In this document: one piece after another, positions 23,500-37,200 of the stretch | Layout of the letters: every line of letters begins with the position of its first letter | Position numbering within the stretch: the stretch's first letter is position 1 | NCBI GenBank assembly: GCA_002633025.1 | Contig: NMRB01000153.1 | Coordinates: 455,581-519,580, forward strand | Reading direction: 5' to 3' | Length of the DNA stretch: 64,000 nucleotides | Source: Notospermus geniculatus | Taxonomy: Eukaryota > Nemertea > Pilidiophora > Heteronemertea > Lineidae | Program-made: the position numbers and the translations under genes | Notes under the pieces: model-generated | What the model was told of the DNA's origin: nothing | Databases searched by the model: none | The model's input: only the letters and a program-made list of their open reading frames with translations

Positions 23500-25185
23500 T
23501 TCATTTATGTTTCTGCCAATTTCTTGTCAGTTATTGAAGCAAGTACAAGTCTTTCTCCGTTGCAGGAATTCCCGTGTCTACCCTCCTGTCAAGTTTTATC
23601 ACTTGTCTCTCAAAAGAACAGTGGCAATGACCGTCCGATCCAGTCCTCACCGAGATCGAGCGGCACCGAGTCAGGCAATGCACTTATTGAGTCCTTCATC
23701 TCTGTGAGCGGGATTACGGTGACCACAATCTGGTACAGCCAATCCCGACTTATACCATAAGGAAAAGATAACTCTCATATAACCTGACATTTATAAGTCT
23801 CGTATCTTGATCACAAGATACGAACAGAAGTGAAGAGTTTTATGAATCATAAGCGGATAATGGCCGGATCAGATTACAATCATGTCCTAGGTCTCCTTCC
23901 ACCTGGGCGTACAGATCTTACTGAAGTGTTTTTGTTTTGTTTCTTCAACATTCTTTCATGATGATTTCCATAAGCTTTCATCTTCATGCCGAGGATCAGA
24001 CGCAAGTAGGGCCTACATGTATAAACAATCAATCTGTTTACAAGCGTTTCCCAAACAACACTGATAGAATGTTACCTCGTTTCTCAACATTTGAGTGACA
24101 AAAGCCAGAGCAAAACAGACCAGATTCGGCTGTAAAGTTTCACAATGAAATCTCACTCATTGAGAAGAGTGTTACTGCAAAGTCCCCTCAATCATGTCGC
24201 AAGTGAACAGATGGCAGCATTGTATAATGGTCGTTTAAATACCGAAGCGCCATCTGGAGCCCGGCAACATCATTGGGGAACTATGTGGAAGTATACTGAG
24301 TTAGCAATTAGTGTAAAAATGGGTGATGATGACTGACCGATGGAAAAAGTTGGTCTTTCTCCTTGAAAATGGGTCGGAAACGAGCCCAGATCTTGGCTCA
24401 CGTACAGGTGTGGCTGTTTTTACTAGTCTACTCTGATTGCTCAAAGGATGACAAGGACGAGTTTTGTAATGATAAAAGTAATCAAGCAATCGTATAGATT
24501 GGTAACAGGTTTCACATTTCACAGAGGAATCTCGGCCGATGTAAAGGAGAGGGAAGAGGTATCCTCCCATAGCGGGGTTTTGGTCTCGCTCCTCGTCATA
24601 CGCCCGCACACAAAGTTTTAAAAAACCTTGCTGTGGGAGGATGAGGTAGAAGGCGGCCGTATTCCTTGATGAGATACTAAAGTTAATGATAATAGACGTG
24701 TGATCACTGTGTGGGCGACCAATCTCCCACAGAACGTACCCAGGTGACTTGGTGCTCACTTTTTCGTCATTTTTGCAACATCGGACGACGAAAACCTAGG
24801 CTTTAGGGTAAGCGGGTGTGTTAGAAAGAAAGCCAGTGTTTCCAAAGCAATGTGTGGGTGAGCACTGACACTATGCCACGACTCAAGACAGAGTAGTTAA
24901 AACTTTGTGGTTTAACGACAAATTCTGTGCAGCTGTGTTTCAAAGAGACCTATCTCTTTCATCTGATATTCGCCTGGAACAAGGGATCCGGATGAGTTGT
25001 GTGTTTCCCGTTTGAGTACCAGTAGACCTGAAGGCCTCCAGCAATAGCAGTAAGTTTTCTCTCATCTCTAGAGTTCCAGTTTAACGGCTGGGTTTATAAC
25101 AAAACCGCGGAAATCAACCCGGGAGCTCGGAAATTGGGCTTCGATACATTTCATCCTAACCCGCCTTTTAATTTTCTGGTATCTT
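23500..25185. other. Intergenic, no gene recognised
   Basis: The longest frame (152 codons, minus, 24301-24759) has no domain I recognise and no supporting splice context. A fragment of the GGTGGCAGCACTG repeat family lies at about 24205-24262. Confidence 0.45.
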
Positions 25186-25191
25186 GCAGTA

Positions 25192-25650
25192 ACGCACTCT
25201 TGGAGATACCGCGGTAAAGTACATAGAGACATCGCCATAAAGTACACTTAGAGATACCGCTGTAAAGCACACTAGAGATACCACGGAAAATACACTTAGA
25301 GATACCGTGGTAAAATACACTTAGAGATACCGTGGTAAAGTGCACTTAGAGATACCGTGGTAAAGTACACTTAGAGATACCGTGGTAAAGTGCACTTAGA
25401 GATACCACGGAAAAGTACACTTAGGGATACCATGGTAAGTACACTTAGAGATACCGTGGTAGCGTATAGAGATACCGCGGTAAAGTATACTTAGAGACAC
25501 TGCAGTAAAGTACACTTAGAGATACCACGGTAAAGTACACTAAGAGATATCGCTATAAAGTACACCTAGAGATACTGCTGTCAAGCACACTAGAGATACC
25601 ACGGAAAATGACACTTAGAGATATACCACGGTAAAGTACACTTAAAGACA
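25192..25650. repeat. Minisatellite, about 25-bp degenerate unit
   Basis: Roughly 18 units follow the pattern GTAAAGTACACTTAGAGATACC with CGTG, CGCG or CACG at the junction. Units vary by small indels. The minus-strand frames through it (repeats of the type LYRGISKC) are repeat artefacts, not a gene. Confidence 0.9.
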
Positions 25651-25659
25651 CCATCAACT

Positions 25660-26878
25660 GACTCACGAGAATGGGCCAAGTAGAAGAGCCATAAAGCCGT
25701 TTTCCATCTGATTTGGAATCATTGGATTTTAGCAAAAATAGATAAGCGAGCGTTATCTATTTTTGATTTTAGTAAATTCGTATCTTGCTCACTCACGAAG
25801 CAGCGAAGGTCGAACCCTGGGTAAAAACGATTGTACACGTTCACCCCTTTTTACGCCAAACTTGTCCACGTTTCCCGACTACAAAATGATGCATGATTTC
25901 ACGGGGCAAAGACAAAGTGCATTTCAAATTTGTTCTTCATCGCGAAGCTTCATGCCCAGATTTCCAAGTGACATGTTTTTCATTATGGACATCGGTGATT
26001 TTTCTCCCGGTGTTGACAATGTAAAATTTCTCCAACCCGGAAAAAACATCAAATGCATCCGGCATTAGGGCGACATTTATAGCGAGGTAAATGATCTCGT
26101 GACGTACGCTGCATACCAATAGCTCAATTCACCGGTCATCGGTCATTCAGCCGGTATCGACGTCGTTAGGACACGACGCTTCATATCAGGACAGAACTAC
26201 GAACTCCGAGGTCCGGAACCGTCTTCCTCAAATGAACGGTACGCAACGACACCGGGCTTTTTTGTCAACCATGCCGAGCCGTTCCCGCCTATTCGGATAC
26301 GGAGTAACTGCAATTTGGTCAAGAGATGATGAAAAAAGACCCTGCCTTTTCCATTCTACCTAGTTCTGTCTGATATTGAGCCACTTTTGTAATATCTAGA
26401 ATCAATACGCTTTCCCTTTTAGACAAGCGGAATCTGACAGATACGAGTTTCCGTCTAAAGCGAATCGTGTCACCGAGCAGGGGTCTAGTGTAGCGTAAAA
26501 TAGCCTGAGCTAATAAACGTAAAGATGAAATCAGATACGACCCGATCACCTAAGTGGGCAGTGTTGCGAAAAATTGGCCAGGAAAAAATCCTGTCATTGA
26601 TGTTGACTTTTGCCCAATGGCGATGTCCATATGGTGTGAAAGATGGGTGCGATTTGACAAAGCTCGTTTACTCAAAGACTCAGGTTATGGCGCCGGTGTG
26701 ATCGGTGATGGCGTGATTTCGCGAAGATGTGATATCTGACTATTTCAGGTATGGTAAACAGGAATAGAAGGTGTACTCTACACACAGACGGTGATTTCAT
26801 CACGATGTCACAACAGAGACGTCCCGTATTACCAATATTGATGAACGCTTCTCGTGACATGGGTTACTGGAGACGTAT
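25660..26878. other. Intergenic, no gene recognised
   Basis: Short open frames occur on both strands without recognisable domains. The palindromic AATAGATAAGCG ... CGTTATCTATTTTTG lies at about 25736-25765. Confidence 0.45.
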
Positions 26879-27045
26879 TCGACAGGAACGCGTCACATTC
26901 TTTTCAGAAATGTGTTCCTCTTCCACTAGAAAACAAACCACCGATTCTTGCCAACATCCGGGACACTTCCAGCAAAAGTATGGATCAAGATTTTAGTATT
27001 TACTCTATGGTATTGTGTCCATAATTGATTACCACTGTTACATGT
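26879..27045 (+). repeat. 167-bp block duplicated across the assembly gap, left copy
   Basis: This block appears identical to 27332-27498 on the other side of the N run. Exact identity ending precisely at the gap edge suggests unmerged overlapping contig ends rather than a biological repeat. Confidence 0.9.
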
Positions 27046-27331
27046 NNNNNNNNNNNNNNNNNNNNNNNNNNNNNNNNNNNNNNNNNNNNNNNNNNNNNNN
27101 NNNNNNNNNNNNNNNNNNNNNNNNNNNNNNNNNNNNNNNNNNNNNNNNNNNNNNNNNNNNNNNNNNNNNNNNNNNNNNNNNNNNNNNNNNNNNNNNNNNN
27201 NNNNNNNNNNNNNNNNNNNNNNNNNNNNNNNNNNNNNNNNNNNNNNNNNNNNNNNNNNNNNNNNNNNNNNNNNNNNNNNNNNNNNNNNNNNNNNNNNNNN
27301 NNNNNNNNNNNNNNNNNNNNNNNNNNNNNNN
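27046..27331. other. Assembly gap, 286 N
   Basis: A run of N. The two flanks carry the same 167 bp, so the gap may be of zero or negative true length. Confidence 1.
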
Positions 27332-27498
27332 TCGACAGGAACGCGTCACATTCTTTTCAGAAATGTGTTCCTCTTCCACTAGAAAACAAACCACCGATTC
27401 TTGCCAACATCCGGGACACTTCCAGCAAAAGTATGGATCAAGATTTTAGTATTTACTCTATGGTATTGTGTCCATAATTGATTACCACTGTTACATGT
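27332..27498 (+). repeat. 167-bp block duplicated across the assembly gap, right copy
   Basis: Same sequence as 26879-27045, starting exactly at the gap edge. After it the sequence continues into new DNA (GATTCTCATCAGCTAC). Confidence 0.9.
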
Positions 27499-28582
27499 GA
27501 TTCTCATCAGCTACTTCATCACAGCTTCCATTAACAACCACGCCACTCTTCATTTGCAGCCATCTTCGACACTTCTCGGCAATTTCCGGAAATGACAAAG
27601 ATGATCACGAATCTAATATGCAACAAAACATCAGTGTTTTGTCACGCTGGTGCCGGTTTTTTGTAATTCTTCAAAATCAGTGCATGAACGAACTTATTGC
27701 AATCAAACCACCCCCAAACGTAGCCTGCAAAAAGCAAAAATTGTATAAGATCCCTGTTGGGCACTTTGTCTGAGACCCTGTTTTTCGGCGGAAGACTACA
27801 TTACCTATGTTGTGGTGCGGCGTCAATCTTGCTGAAATAATCACCACAAACAAGGATGCGCACGCGACAAATTACTTCGATCTGCTCCTAGACAAGACTT
27901 TATAAACTTCTTATTAACTTAATTACGCTTTATTAAGCCATGTCGTCGTCAAATGAAAAGAAAATCTATCTTTTACATGAGCAAAGATCTTACAGAAACT
28001 TTTCTTTTGATTACAAAGTCTTTGTTGTCTTTCCTTCGCAAATAAAACGTCTTTCTGTTTGACGATGATGAAAATGTGACATGAAGAAACAGCGAGTACA
28101 CCTGTCAGGAGATAATCATCGACTCGAGAAAATCAAGATATGAGATCATTGTAAGGAAGGGACCGCTCCTTGAACTCTTAAAAAGATGTCCTTGAATATG
28201 AACCAATTTGGAATCAGGGAGAGGCGTGCAAAAAGGTACAACCGCTCACAGCGCCTCCTAGTAGCCGTAGCTGCGGGTTCCTCTGTAACCTATTGGCTAA
28301 TTGAACAGATTCCTCCTGCAGGAGCTGGAGCTATTTTTTCAACAAAAGAAAAAGACAGAAAGGCTAAGGCTCAACCAAGCCTTCTTGGACGATTATTAGT
28401 ATCAAGGGACACAACACAAGAAATTAAATCGAATTCGGCACAGGTGTAACAGATTGTAGCAAACACTGTGATTGGTTCATCGAAGCGACTAGCCCGGTGA
28501 AACGAAAATGAGCGTATCTGATTGGACGAGAGTTAAAAACATCGCTATTGCCAAGTTAGAGTCGGCTTTTCTCTGTCTGTGG
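27499..28582. other. Intergenic, no gene recognised
   Basis: No coding exon is recognised. The dispersed repeat core AGGTACAACCGCTCACAGCG (also at 16464) is at about 28227-28252. Confidence 0.45.
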
Positions 28583-31500
28583 TTAAATCGCTGGTTTAGG
28601 GGTGAACCGATGCAGGAGCGTTTGTCGGAGCTTTTTTTTCCAAGATGGAAATCACTACACCGGGTTTTTCTGTCAGGCTGTGAAGCCCTTTCAAAACAGG
28701 AGATCAGACGAATCACAGGCGGAAGAAGAAATGAAGTCGTTTAAGCCAAAAGTAGACTGATTATTTTGAGCAGCAGGGCTCAAACTTTCAAGCATTTCCT
28801 CTAAGAAAGTCACACACCATTTGTATTACTTCAAACGGAACCTTTACACGACGCGCTGTGACTTCTAACCGTCTGTAAAACAACATAGTGTGTGAGTTTT
28901 AGGTACAAGTCTCAATTAGAACCTCCGTGAGAGACATGCCTGTGCATAAAAACACAGCGACTTCAGGACAAGACGAAGTCAGTTAATTTGAAGACGGTGA
29001 CACCAGCAACCTGACCGTGAATTAATTGATCGGAATGAATTGATGTTTTTTTTAAAAATTCAATTGAAGGAAACATATTGAGATGAAAAAATGACTGTTG
29101 CACAATGATGTTGTTTAAGGGACTATTAAAATCTATCTCAAACCACTTCCTTGTCAGATTGTTTCTTATAAGCAACCCTGTTTTAAAGCAGTTTCCCTTT
29201 TTACCTGCTGCAAATATCATTTACGCTACTCCACCAATAAACACAGGTCAAGCCAAGCTAGATTTATATATTGAGACGAATGGACATGTACTTTTTTAAC
29301 ATCCGGGACCAGGTCGTCTTTGCGTATTGAATTCTGGGTAGCCATGACGTCATACATTAATAGCGTTCACTCACTCTGTCCACAATGATGTATTACGAGA
29401 AAGGAGTAAATCTCTTTGACGGTACTTGCATCAGGCCCGTGATCAGATCCTCTAACCGTGATACGTGCCCAACTACCATCACATCACAATCAAGATGCAC
29501 ATCTTGGGGCTAAGCTCTTTAGTAATTAGTAGTATTAAGCAAGATGACTAGGACTAATCCACGAGAATGACGGGTGGTCGGTCCGCGGAATTCAAAATTA
29601 CCACATGCGCCACTCAGTCGGCTCTCGGGGTGTCCTGGCCGACTTGGAATACTGTCCTGGTCATGGTAATTATTATTCCATTGCCGAAAGCATCATTTTA
29701 GACGTGGGTGTCATGTGGTTTACAAAATATGGATTTCACATATATTTTCGTCCACATAACATGTCACAAGACCGCCTTGGGTCCAGGACGAGCGGTCGGT
29801 CGTCCCAGGCACTGATCTCACTGATGTCTTGTCCGGTCACACCGGACAGCTAGAACATGGACCACAAAGGAAACACCATTTTGAGTGGCAGAAACGGCAA
29901 GCGTTTGTGAAAAACAGTGTTTACATTGTGTCTACCCGCAAAAGGCGATCATGGAGCACTTGTAAATATCGTTTTGATCTATTACATGTCCCCTGATATG
30001 GAGATGGAGATATAATAATGTAAAGTTGACAATGATATTGATAAAAGGATAAAATGGCGAAGCTGAATAAATAGTCAGCGCAATAGAAGTGTAAGTAAAC
30101 AGAGAATCGGTCTACCAGATAGTATAACATGTGAAGAATATCACACTTTGCTGACTGGTGGCTTTTTTGATAAAATTGGATGAAAGAATTAAGTTTGACA
30201 TTGCCCGAGAGATGACGGCGTCTTATTTACGCTTCCTGAATAAAGTTTTTGGTGCTGAGGGGGATTGTTGCAGAAAGAAAGCAAAGGGTATTACAATACA
30301 TGTAGTATTAGTAGCACATATGGAAATCTCGGTGAGATCATGGTCTGTGAGCAAAAATCTGTTTGCTGCTTCTCTGCCAGATTTATGTCCACGACACGAC
30401 CAACAGACACGATTTGTTATGTTATATTTCAGGCTGGACGGGTGGTTCCATCACCACCTTTCACCCCCGAACTGGCGCGCTTATAAACGAATGTGCCGTT
30501 TTTGGCCAGTGATTTCGCGTAAAAAAAAAAAGGAATTTACATTCGAATGGCACTGTGGCGTATCACTCACCGAGGCTAATCAGTGAGCTTATCCTACATG
30601 TCGTGTGGTTGATGACGGGTACCCGGAGACCTGAGGAGTGTAGTGAGGTCTAAGGGCCGTATGTGCACCCATGGGTCGGACTTCAGACTTTTCTCAATGC
30701 TTGAAGCAAAGAGAAAGTCTACCTTCAGCTATAGGCCCTACTTTAGGCTAAAGTCCGACCCAAGTATACGGCCCTACAGGTCTCTCGACTCGGAGGTCCG
30801 AGCGTCTGCTATCCTTGATAGCCAACACTCGGGAGTTAGAGGACAAAATCGGTTGTTGCCTTGCCTGTTGATGATGTTGGAATGGTACAGGGACTCATAA
30901 AAAGAAGCAGTTGATAATTGGAGCGCACCATATCATCAGAAAGCCCCCGGAGGAGGGAAATATACCATATCGTTGTCACTGAATCTTTTATTTGTCCTAT
31001 TAGAGGTAATGTATCGCCTCGAACTCTCATAAACCTTGACTCGGTTCTTACGAATTAATGGAGCCTTTTGCTATCAACGACGAAAAAACGACGAACAGCC
31101 GTATTTCAAAGAAAAGCATTCAGCGTTAGTATCATGTGAACGGAACCAGCAACGGTCAATGTAAGAGTAATGGTGTGGAAACTGACGCAAGCATGAAGCA
31201 TGATGCACAAAATATATGGAATCCTATTTCATCTGCAAAGAGCACTGGATATCCCGGCTACAACACAAGGTTGGCTAGTAGCTCAGATTTTTCTGGCTCA
31301 GAGATTGTGAATGGAATTCATAAGCTGCGTCATATTACAGCTGTTTACAACCATGTAGGATTAATAACTGTCCACATGTTTTTGACAGAGGGGTTTTTAT
31401 CTCTCGTTCACCACAAAAGGTTATGACGCTGTTTCTCTGTAGCATTTCGTTATGATGAAAGGGAGAGAGATGGAGAGCCATCTATTTTGTAATAAACATT

Positions 31501-34207
31501 GTGACACTCAAGGACATTCGGCTTTCTAACAACAGAGAGCCTCAACTACAATGTACACCATTGTTTAGCTTGGTTGTGCTCCTATCGGCGGAGAAGGCAG
31601 TATGTCGCAATCGTCACGTGACGTCATTTCTACGAATCAAGTTTCAGTGCGCTTGTGCGTCAGCGTAGAAAAGCCGCGGGGTGCTCGATCCCTGTGACCG
31701 TTCTTCATGTGACTGTGCCTGGAGGTGTAACTATTAAAGCTTCGTAAAAATTGACAGAATCTTTTAGTAACAGTGCACATTTCCTCGTGTCGATGAGCTG
31801 GAAAACTCGGAAGAATCCCACCCATCATAGATTACGGTTCGCCGCCCGCCCAACACTGACGTAAACAGTTCGCCTACTCTTAGATGTACTAGTAAATCAT
31901 AGTTTGGAAACAAGACAATTACATAAACTCTCATCAAAGAATACAAGAGTATCAATCACACGTGTCCACGGATATGAGCTGAACCCAAAGGAAATAACGT
32001 CTCAGTGGAAGCCGCGAATGTGCGATTGGTGTTGAAGGTTGATGAGTTCACCGCCATTTTGTCATCCGCGGATGGTGAAAAACATCTTGTGGTGTTAGGC
32101 GTTGTTGCCTGATTTGCGCAGTAGAAACACCGGTTACTGTCATGTCGGAGACACCAGGTTCGAATCCTTGTTCCTCATGCGACGGAGAAGATCATTCTCG
32201 ACTCTGAGCGAAATCAAGTTTGTTACGCTCGAGAAGGCACTTACAGCATCTAGCCATGTACAATTTTGGTCATTATCTCACAGTAATGGCTGAAATTGAC
32301 GACATTTCGCGAGAAATTCCGTGGTTCGAGTTTCAACAAATGACGAAGAGTTTCTTCACCACAATTATTTGATAATCAAGTTATCAACATCAATTCCTCG
32401 AACTTAATTTACGAGTTAACATGTCGATATCAAATGGCAAACATGTACTGAAATGGAATCCCGCCTTTATGACGTCAGCTCGAGGAAATGAATGAATGTC
32501 TTCTAAATGATTTAAAGGTCACGCACTTTGCGTCAACGCCTACGGTTTCATGCACATCAACATTAGCCATCGTAACATGGGGCACAACCATTTTTTACTT
32601 GATAAGAATTGTAGCAACGCACTTAAGGGTATCTTATACATTGTACTTTTTCTGCTTGTTTACGGATCTGAAGCCTTATGTGCCAAAAATATTTCGCGGA
32701 TGACGTATTTTTGGTATATTTAGCTGCTGGCAAGGTTTTTTTCGACATAACAGCTATTATTGGACACCTGTTTGTGTTCACTGACCTGGCTTTGGGCGTG
32801 ACCTGCCTGATTCCTGGTGAAGTAAGGTCAGCACTGACCTCGGTGCGATCGCGATGGAAGAACGGATTTTGTCTATAGTGTCAGCACCATTTTAGCATTG
32901 ATACACACCGCTAGGAGGCGCGTCGTGCCACCGTCTAGAAATTCATCATGGCGGCTCATTCCCAAGTCAGGATTATTAGTTCTCAGCCAATTTTGGAGGT
33001 TTTAAATATCTTCCTACTACCACTCATCTGTCCTTGAAAAGTTTGAAAATTACAGCTCTCTTTTAACGATGTTTAGATTGCTCTCAATTCACAGAGGAAT
33101 CTTGCCTTCCATTAAGCCATTTCTGATGCACACTTAACCATCTCGACGCACTTACGCCTGTCACGTGACCACGCTAGAGGGTTATTGTAACTTCCTGATT
33201 CCCGCGTTGAAAACCCCATCGTAATTGAACATATCCAAGAGCTTTTGAACGATCCTTGTATCACCAGTACCTGGTTGAGGTTAAAGCCGTATTGCTGAAC
33301 GAGGAAAGATATAATATTTCTGCCAGCGGGTAGCATATTTTGTAATAAACCACTCCGTGGGAACCCGTAGCTGCCTGGCCCGCGAGTCAATGCCCTGTTT
33401 TTGGCTAACAATCAACACAAAAGTTACATTTTTTAGAATATTTGATTGAATGTATGAAGATTAACAGTGACTGCATCCTCGCACCCAGGTCTTCACAACC
33501 GGCTCCCCTTCTCGCGCTTGGTGAGGGAGGGTACGACCGTAAATGACCCGAGATTCTCAGGATGCAGTGATTGCGATACAGAAATGCTTATTGCACCATC
33601 GTTATTCTCATTTTAAACGCCAATTTTTCCTGACACTCAGGCCTTCATCTCAAGGCCTTCCTTCACCGTTTGCCCCCGAGCCTCAGACATGACTTAGAAC
33701 AGTGATCATTTATATTCGATATAAATGATCCGTTTATCAACTTGACTTCCTGTTTTAGACTTGTCCGGTGTAACGTTTTTCAGTGTGGTCCGTTGCTAGT
33801 GTGACACTACAAGTGACGGAATAAGGCGCGACTTGACAATGAGCGACACAGCAGAGAAACAGTTAGTCTGTTCCCCAATGTGTTCCAAACAATGGGAGCC
33901 ACAGAAAAATGTCCGCCACCGAAACTACCAGGCAGCCATGTTTCCTTGTCTATTGATCAAGACGTCCCACACCCACTGCACACCCTGAAGTCATCTTGCA
34001 GACTGTAAACTCTCATTTATAAACAAAGAATAAAAACAAGTTGTTCCTTCAGCACAAAAGGCTAATTTGTGCATTGCGTTGGCTCAAAACAAAGTCAAGA
34101 AAGTTTTGTGGCTTGATGGTCAATATGACCTAAAGCAACATGGCTAAGGCCTTCGTGTGTACACACTGACGCAGACGATAATGCGTTTTAAAGAACACAG
34201 TCTAATT
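28583..34207 (+). repeat. Large direct tandem duplication, copy I (about 5.6 kb)
   Basis: From TTAAATCGCTGGTTTAGG to GAACACAGTCTAATT this block matches 34389-41292 in the same order and orientation. Divergence is low; stretches such as 30150-30790 look essentially identical to 35960-36600. It contains no recognised gene. A 142-codon plus frame (30158-30586) is unchanged in the other copy, but it has no recognisable domain and its first codon is not ATG. It includes a hairpin at 30650-30776, a tRNA-like segment near 32120-32180, a palindrome ATCATTTATATTCGATATAAATGAT near 33704, and an ATGGCGGCTCATTCCC motif at 32948. Confidence 0.9.
30650..30776. repeat. Hairpin element inside duplication copy I
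   Basis: AGGGCCGTATGTGCAC and GGGTCGGACTT at the left are mirrored by AAGTCCGACCC and GTATACGGCCCT at the right. The same element occurs in copy II at about 36464-36588, so it predates the duplication. Confidence 0.6.
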
Positions 34208-37200
34208 AAACAAAGTCATTTTTCTGGGCAATCCGGAAATAGGATCCAGTTATTTAGGGTGAAAGTTCACTTAGATGCTTCATACGTAACGTACCATACC
34301 AGAAATGTTTTTGTAATCATTGTTATAAATGAATTATCACAAGTTAAAGTTGGGCAGTTCAGCGCCACGCGATAGGTATAGATCGACCTTAAATCGCTGG
34401 TTTAGGGGCGAACCGAAGCAGAAGAGTTTGTCGGAGCCTTTTTTTTGCCAAGATGGAAATCAGTACACCGGGTTTTTCCGCCAGGCTGTGAAGCCCTTTC
34501 AAAACAGGAGATCATACGAATCACAGGTGGAAGGAGAAATGAAGTCGTTTAAGCCCAAAGTAGACTGACTATTTTTAGCAGCAGGGCTCAAACGTTCAAG
34601 CATCTCCTCTAAGAAGTCACACACCATTTGTATTATTTCAAACGGAACCTTCACACGACGCACTGTGACATCTAACCGTCTGTAAAACAACACGGTGTGT
34701 GAGTTTTAGGTACAAGTCTCAATTAGAACCTCCGTGAGAGACATGTCTCTGCATAAAAAACACAGCGACTTCAGGACAAGACGAAGTCAGTTAATTTGAA
34801 GACGGCGACACCAGCAACCTGACCGTGAATTAATTGATCGGAATGAATTGATGTATTTTGGAATTCAATTGAAGGAAACATATTGAGATGAAAAAATGAC
34901 TGTTGCACAATGATGTTGTTTAAGGGACTATTAAAATCTATCTCAAACCACTTCCTTGTCAGATTGTTTCTTATAAGCAACCCTGTTTTTAAAGCATTCT
35001 ATAGAACAGTTTCCCTTTTTACCTGCTGCAAATATTATTTACGCTATTCCACCAATAAACACAGGTCACGCCAAGCTAGTTTGTTGAAACGAATGGACAT
35101 GTACTTTTTAACATCCGGGACCAGGTCCTTTTTGCGTATTGAATTCTGGGTAGCCATGACGTCATACATTAATAGCGTTCACTCACTCTGTCCACAATGA
35201 TGTATTACGAGAAAGGAGTAAATCTCTTTGACGGTACTTGCATCAGGCCCGTGATCAGATCCCCTAACCGTGATACGTGCCCAACTACCATCACATCACA
35301 ATCAAGATGCACATCTTGGGGCTAAGCTCTTTAGTAATTAGTAGTATTAAGCAAGATGACTAGGACTAATCCAGGAGAATGACGGGTGGTCGGTCCGCGG
35401 AATTCAAAATTACCACATGCGCCATTCAGTCGGCTCTCGGGGTGTCCTGGCCGACTTGGAATACTGCCCTGGTCATGGTAATTATTATTCCATTGCCGAA
35501 AGCATCATTTTAGACGTGGGTGTCATGTGGTTTACAAAATATGGATTTCACATATATTTTCGTCCACATAACATGTCACAAGACCGCCTTGGGTCCACGA
35601 CGAGCGGTCGGTCGTCCCAGGCACTGATCTCACTGATGTCTTGTCCGGTCAAACCGGACAGCTAGAACATGGACCACAAAGGAAACGCCATTTTGAGTGG
35701 CAGAAACGGCAAGCGTTTCTGAAAAACTGTGTTTACATTGTGTCTACCCGCAAAAGACGATCATGGAGCACTTGTAAATATCATTTTGATCTATTACATG
35801 TCCCCTGACATGGAGATGGAGATATAATAATGTAAAGTTGACAATGATATTGATAAAAGGATAAAATGGCAAAGCTGAATAAATAGTCAGCGCAATAGAA
35901 GTGTAAGTAAACAGAGAATCGGTCTACCAGATAGTATAACATGTGAAGAATATCACACTTTGCTGACTGGTGGCTTTTTTGATAAAATTGGATGAAAGAA
36001 TTAAGTTTGACATTGCCCGAGAGATGACGGCGTCTTATTTACGCTTCCTGAATAAAGTTTTTGGTGCTGAGGGGGATTGTTGCAGAAAGAAAGCAAAGGG
36101 TATTACAATACATGTAGTATTAGTAGCACATATGGAAATCTCGGTGAGATCATGGTCTGTGAGCAAAAATCTGTTTGCTGCTTCTCTGCCAGATTTATGT
36201 CCACGACACGACCAACAGACACGATTTGTTATGTTATATTTCAGGCTGGACGGGTGGTTCCATCACCACCTTTCACCCCCGAACTGGCGCGCTTATAAAC
36301 GAATGTGCCGTTTTTGGCCAGTGATTTCGCGTAAAAAAAAAAAGGAATTTACATTCGAATGGCACTGTGGCGTATCACTCACCGAGGCTAATCAGTGAGC
36401 TTATCCTACATGTCGTGTGGTTGATGACGGGTACCCGGAGACCTGAGGAGTGTAGTGAGGTCTAAGGGCCGTATGTGCACCCATGGGTCGGACTTCAGAC
36501 TTTTCTCAATGCTTGAAGCAAAGAGAAAGTCTACCTTCAGCTATAGGCCCTACTTTAGGCTAAAGTCCGACCCAAGTATACGGCCCTACAGGTCTCTCGA
36601 CTCGGAGGTCCGAGCGTCTGCTATCCTTGATAGCCAACACTCGGGAGTTAGAGGACAAAATCGGTTGTTGCCTTGCCTGTTGATGATGTTGGAATGGTAC
36701 AGGGACTCATAAAAAGAAGCAGTTGATAATTGGAGCGCACCATATCATCAGAATAATAGCCCCCGGAGGAGGGAAATATACCATATCGTTGTCACTGAAT
36801 CTTTTATTTGTCCTATTAGAGGTAATGTATCGCCTCGAACTCTCGTAAACCTTGGCTCGGTTCTTACGAATTAATGGAGCCTTTTGCTATCAACGACGAA
36901 AAAACGACGAGCAGCCGTTTTTCAAAGAAAAGCATTCAGCGTTAGTATCATGTCAACGGAACCTGCAACGGTCAATGTAAGAGTAATGGTGTGGAAACTG
37001 ACGCAAGCATGAAGCATGATGCACAAAATATATGGAATCCTATTTCATCTGCAAAGAGCACTGGATATTCCGGCTACAATACAAGGTTGGCTAGTAGCTC
37101 AGATTTTTCTGGCTCAGAGATTGTGAATGGAATTCATAAGCTGCGTCATATTACTGCTGTGTACAACCATGTAGGATTAATAACTGTCCACATGTTTTTG

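Noticed and set aside
24301-24759. 152-codon minus-strand frame
   Set aside because: No initiator context, domain or splice partner was found; base composition is that of the surrounding intergenic DNA.
27015-27477. Apparent 118-150 codon frames across the N gap
   Set aside because: Most of each frame is N; there is no sequence evidence.
30158-30586. 142-codon frame conserved unchanged at 35970-36398
   Set aside because: Identity reflects the very recent 5.6 kb duplication. The frame lacks an ATG at its start, has no recognisable domain and shows no splice context.
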